Below the pieces are notes generated by a model, which saw only the letters and a list, made by a program, of their open reading frames with translations, was not told where the DNA came from and did no database searches. A stretch of DNA of 5,734 nucleotides from CAJBIL01 sp049295655 (GTDB lineage: Bacteria; Pseudomonadota; Gammaproteobacteria; Burkholderiales; Rhodocyclaceae), in contig JBAQRB010000121.1 in NCBI GenBank assembly GCA_049295655.1, forward strand, positions 1 through 5,734. The letters are read 5' to 3'. The first letter of the stretch is position 1. Each line of letters opens with the position of its first letter. The translations under genes were made by a program, and so were the position numbers. Of this stretch, positions 5,124-5,734 are shown piece after piece.

Positions 5124-5734
5124 TTACGAATAGAGATGGCAGCGCACGGTGTGGGTCGCCGACGCGGCGCTCGTCTCGGGGTAGCGCTCGCGGCAGACGG
5201 CGCTCGCATGCGGGCAGCGCGGGTTGAAGTGGCAGCCGGCCGGCGGGTTGGCCGGCGACGGCGTCTCGCCGGGCAGGCGGATGAATGCCGGCGGCGAAGT
5301 CTGGTTCTCCGCGAGGCGCGGGCTGGGTACAGCCGAGAGCAGCGCGCGCGTGTAGGGGTGCTGCGGCGAGCGCAGCACCTCGTCGACGCTGCCGCGCTCG
5401 ACGATGCGGCCGAGGTACATCACCGCGACTTCGTGCGCGAGGTACTCGACGACCGCGAAGTTGTGCGTGATGAAGAGGTAGGCGAGGCCGAGGTCGTCCT
5501 GCAGCGCGCGCAGCAGGTTGAGGATCTGCGCCTGAACCGAGACGTCGAGCGCCGAGGTCGGTTCGTCGCAGACGATCAGCTCGGGCTGCACGGCCAGCGC
5601 GCGCGCGATCGCGATGCGCTGGCGCTGGCCGCCCGAGAACATGTGCGGATAGCGGTTGGCGTACTCGGGCCTGAGGCCGACGCGCGCCAGCATGTCGCGC
5701 ACGCGGCGCGTGCGCTCGGCCTTGTCGAAAGGCA
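5124..5734 (-). CDS. Oligopeptide/dipeptide-type ABC transporter ATPase, C-terminal part
   Basis: The frame is open to the right edge, so the N-terminus with its Walker A motif lies outside the window; 203 residues are visible, starting PFDKAERTRR. The protein should hydrolyse ATP on the cytoplasmic side of a peptide- or nickel-type importer. Visible in order are the ABC signature SGGQRQR (SGGQR at 5622-5636), Walker B with D-loop LIVCDEPTSALD (5544-5579), the H-switch in ITHNF (His at 5463-5465), and the C-terminal extension of the OppD/DppD/OppF/DppF group, with HPYTRALL (HPYT at 5349-5360) and the Cys-rich CHFNPRCPHASAVC. The H-switch is followed by Asn-Phe rather than the commoner Asp-Leu. 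It could be an OppF/DppF-like subunit or the second half of a fused two-ATPase protein of the GsiA/YejF type; the visible part cannot separate these. The GTG at 5700-5702 is an internal codon, not the start. Substrate unknown. Confidence 0.92.
   Translation of the reverse strand, partial: PFDKAERTRRVRDMLARVGLRPEYANRYPHMFSGGQRQRIAIARALAVQPELIVCDEPTSALDVSVQAQILNLLRALQDDLGLAYLFITHNFAVVEYLAHEVAVMYLGRIVERGSVDEVLRSPQHPYTRALLSAVPSPRLAENQTSPPAFIRLPGETPSPANPPAGCHFNPRCPHASAVCRERYPETSAASATHTVRCHLYS

Overview
The window is high-GC DNA with proteobacterial-style ribosome binding sites and a perfect FNR-type anaerobic control site. It carries a cytochrome cd1 nitrite reductase gene (nirS), so the organism is a denitrifier. 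The NirS sequence and the PAS-rich GGDEF-EAL protein beside it suggest a betaproteobacterium, perhaps of the Rhodocyclales type; this is an inference from protein character, not a measured placement.

Layout, left to right. Positions 1-178 hold the 5' part of a leftward gene cut by the window edge, whose product I do not recognise. Positions 179-554 are a divergent intergenic region. It contains a GGGGTC hexanucleotide tandem repeat able to form a G-quadruplex, several inverted repeats, a perfect FNR/ANR/DNR box with a correctly spaced -10 element, and a nirS leader that can fold. Positions 555-2189 encode NirS, with signal peptide, c-type heme domain and d1-heme propeller. A GC-rich hairpin at 2211-2240 separates nirS from the convergent gene at 2240-4879, which encodes a cytoplasmic three-PAS GGDEF-EAL protein with both catalytic domains apparently intact. 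Positions 4880-5123 hold its upstream region, with a perfect 7-bp inverted repeat and spaced TAGG elements, and the likely terminator of the next gene. Positions 5124-5734 hold the C-terminal part of a leftward oligopeptide/dipeptide-type ABC transporter ATPase, cut by the right edge.

How the genes work together: nirS looks like a stand-alone transcription unit switched on when oxygen falls and perhaps when NO appears. No electron-donor cytochrome or heme d1 synthesis gene (nirM, nirC, nirF, nirD/L/G/H, nirJ, nirE) is recognisable in the window, so those functions must be encoded elsewhere or beyond the edges. The adjacent c-di-GMP gene is convergent, so it is not in the nirS operon. A link between nitrite or NO metabolism and biofilm signalling is possible but rests only on proximity. 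The ABC transporter gene appears unrelated. I found no mobile element, CRISPR array, tRNA or rRNA, and no clear new multi-gene system. The most unusual items are the G-quadruplex repeat in the divergent promoter region, the foldable nirS leader, and the short N-terminal arm of NirS.
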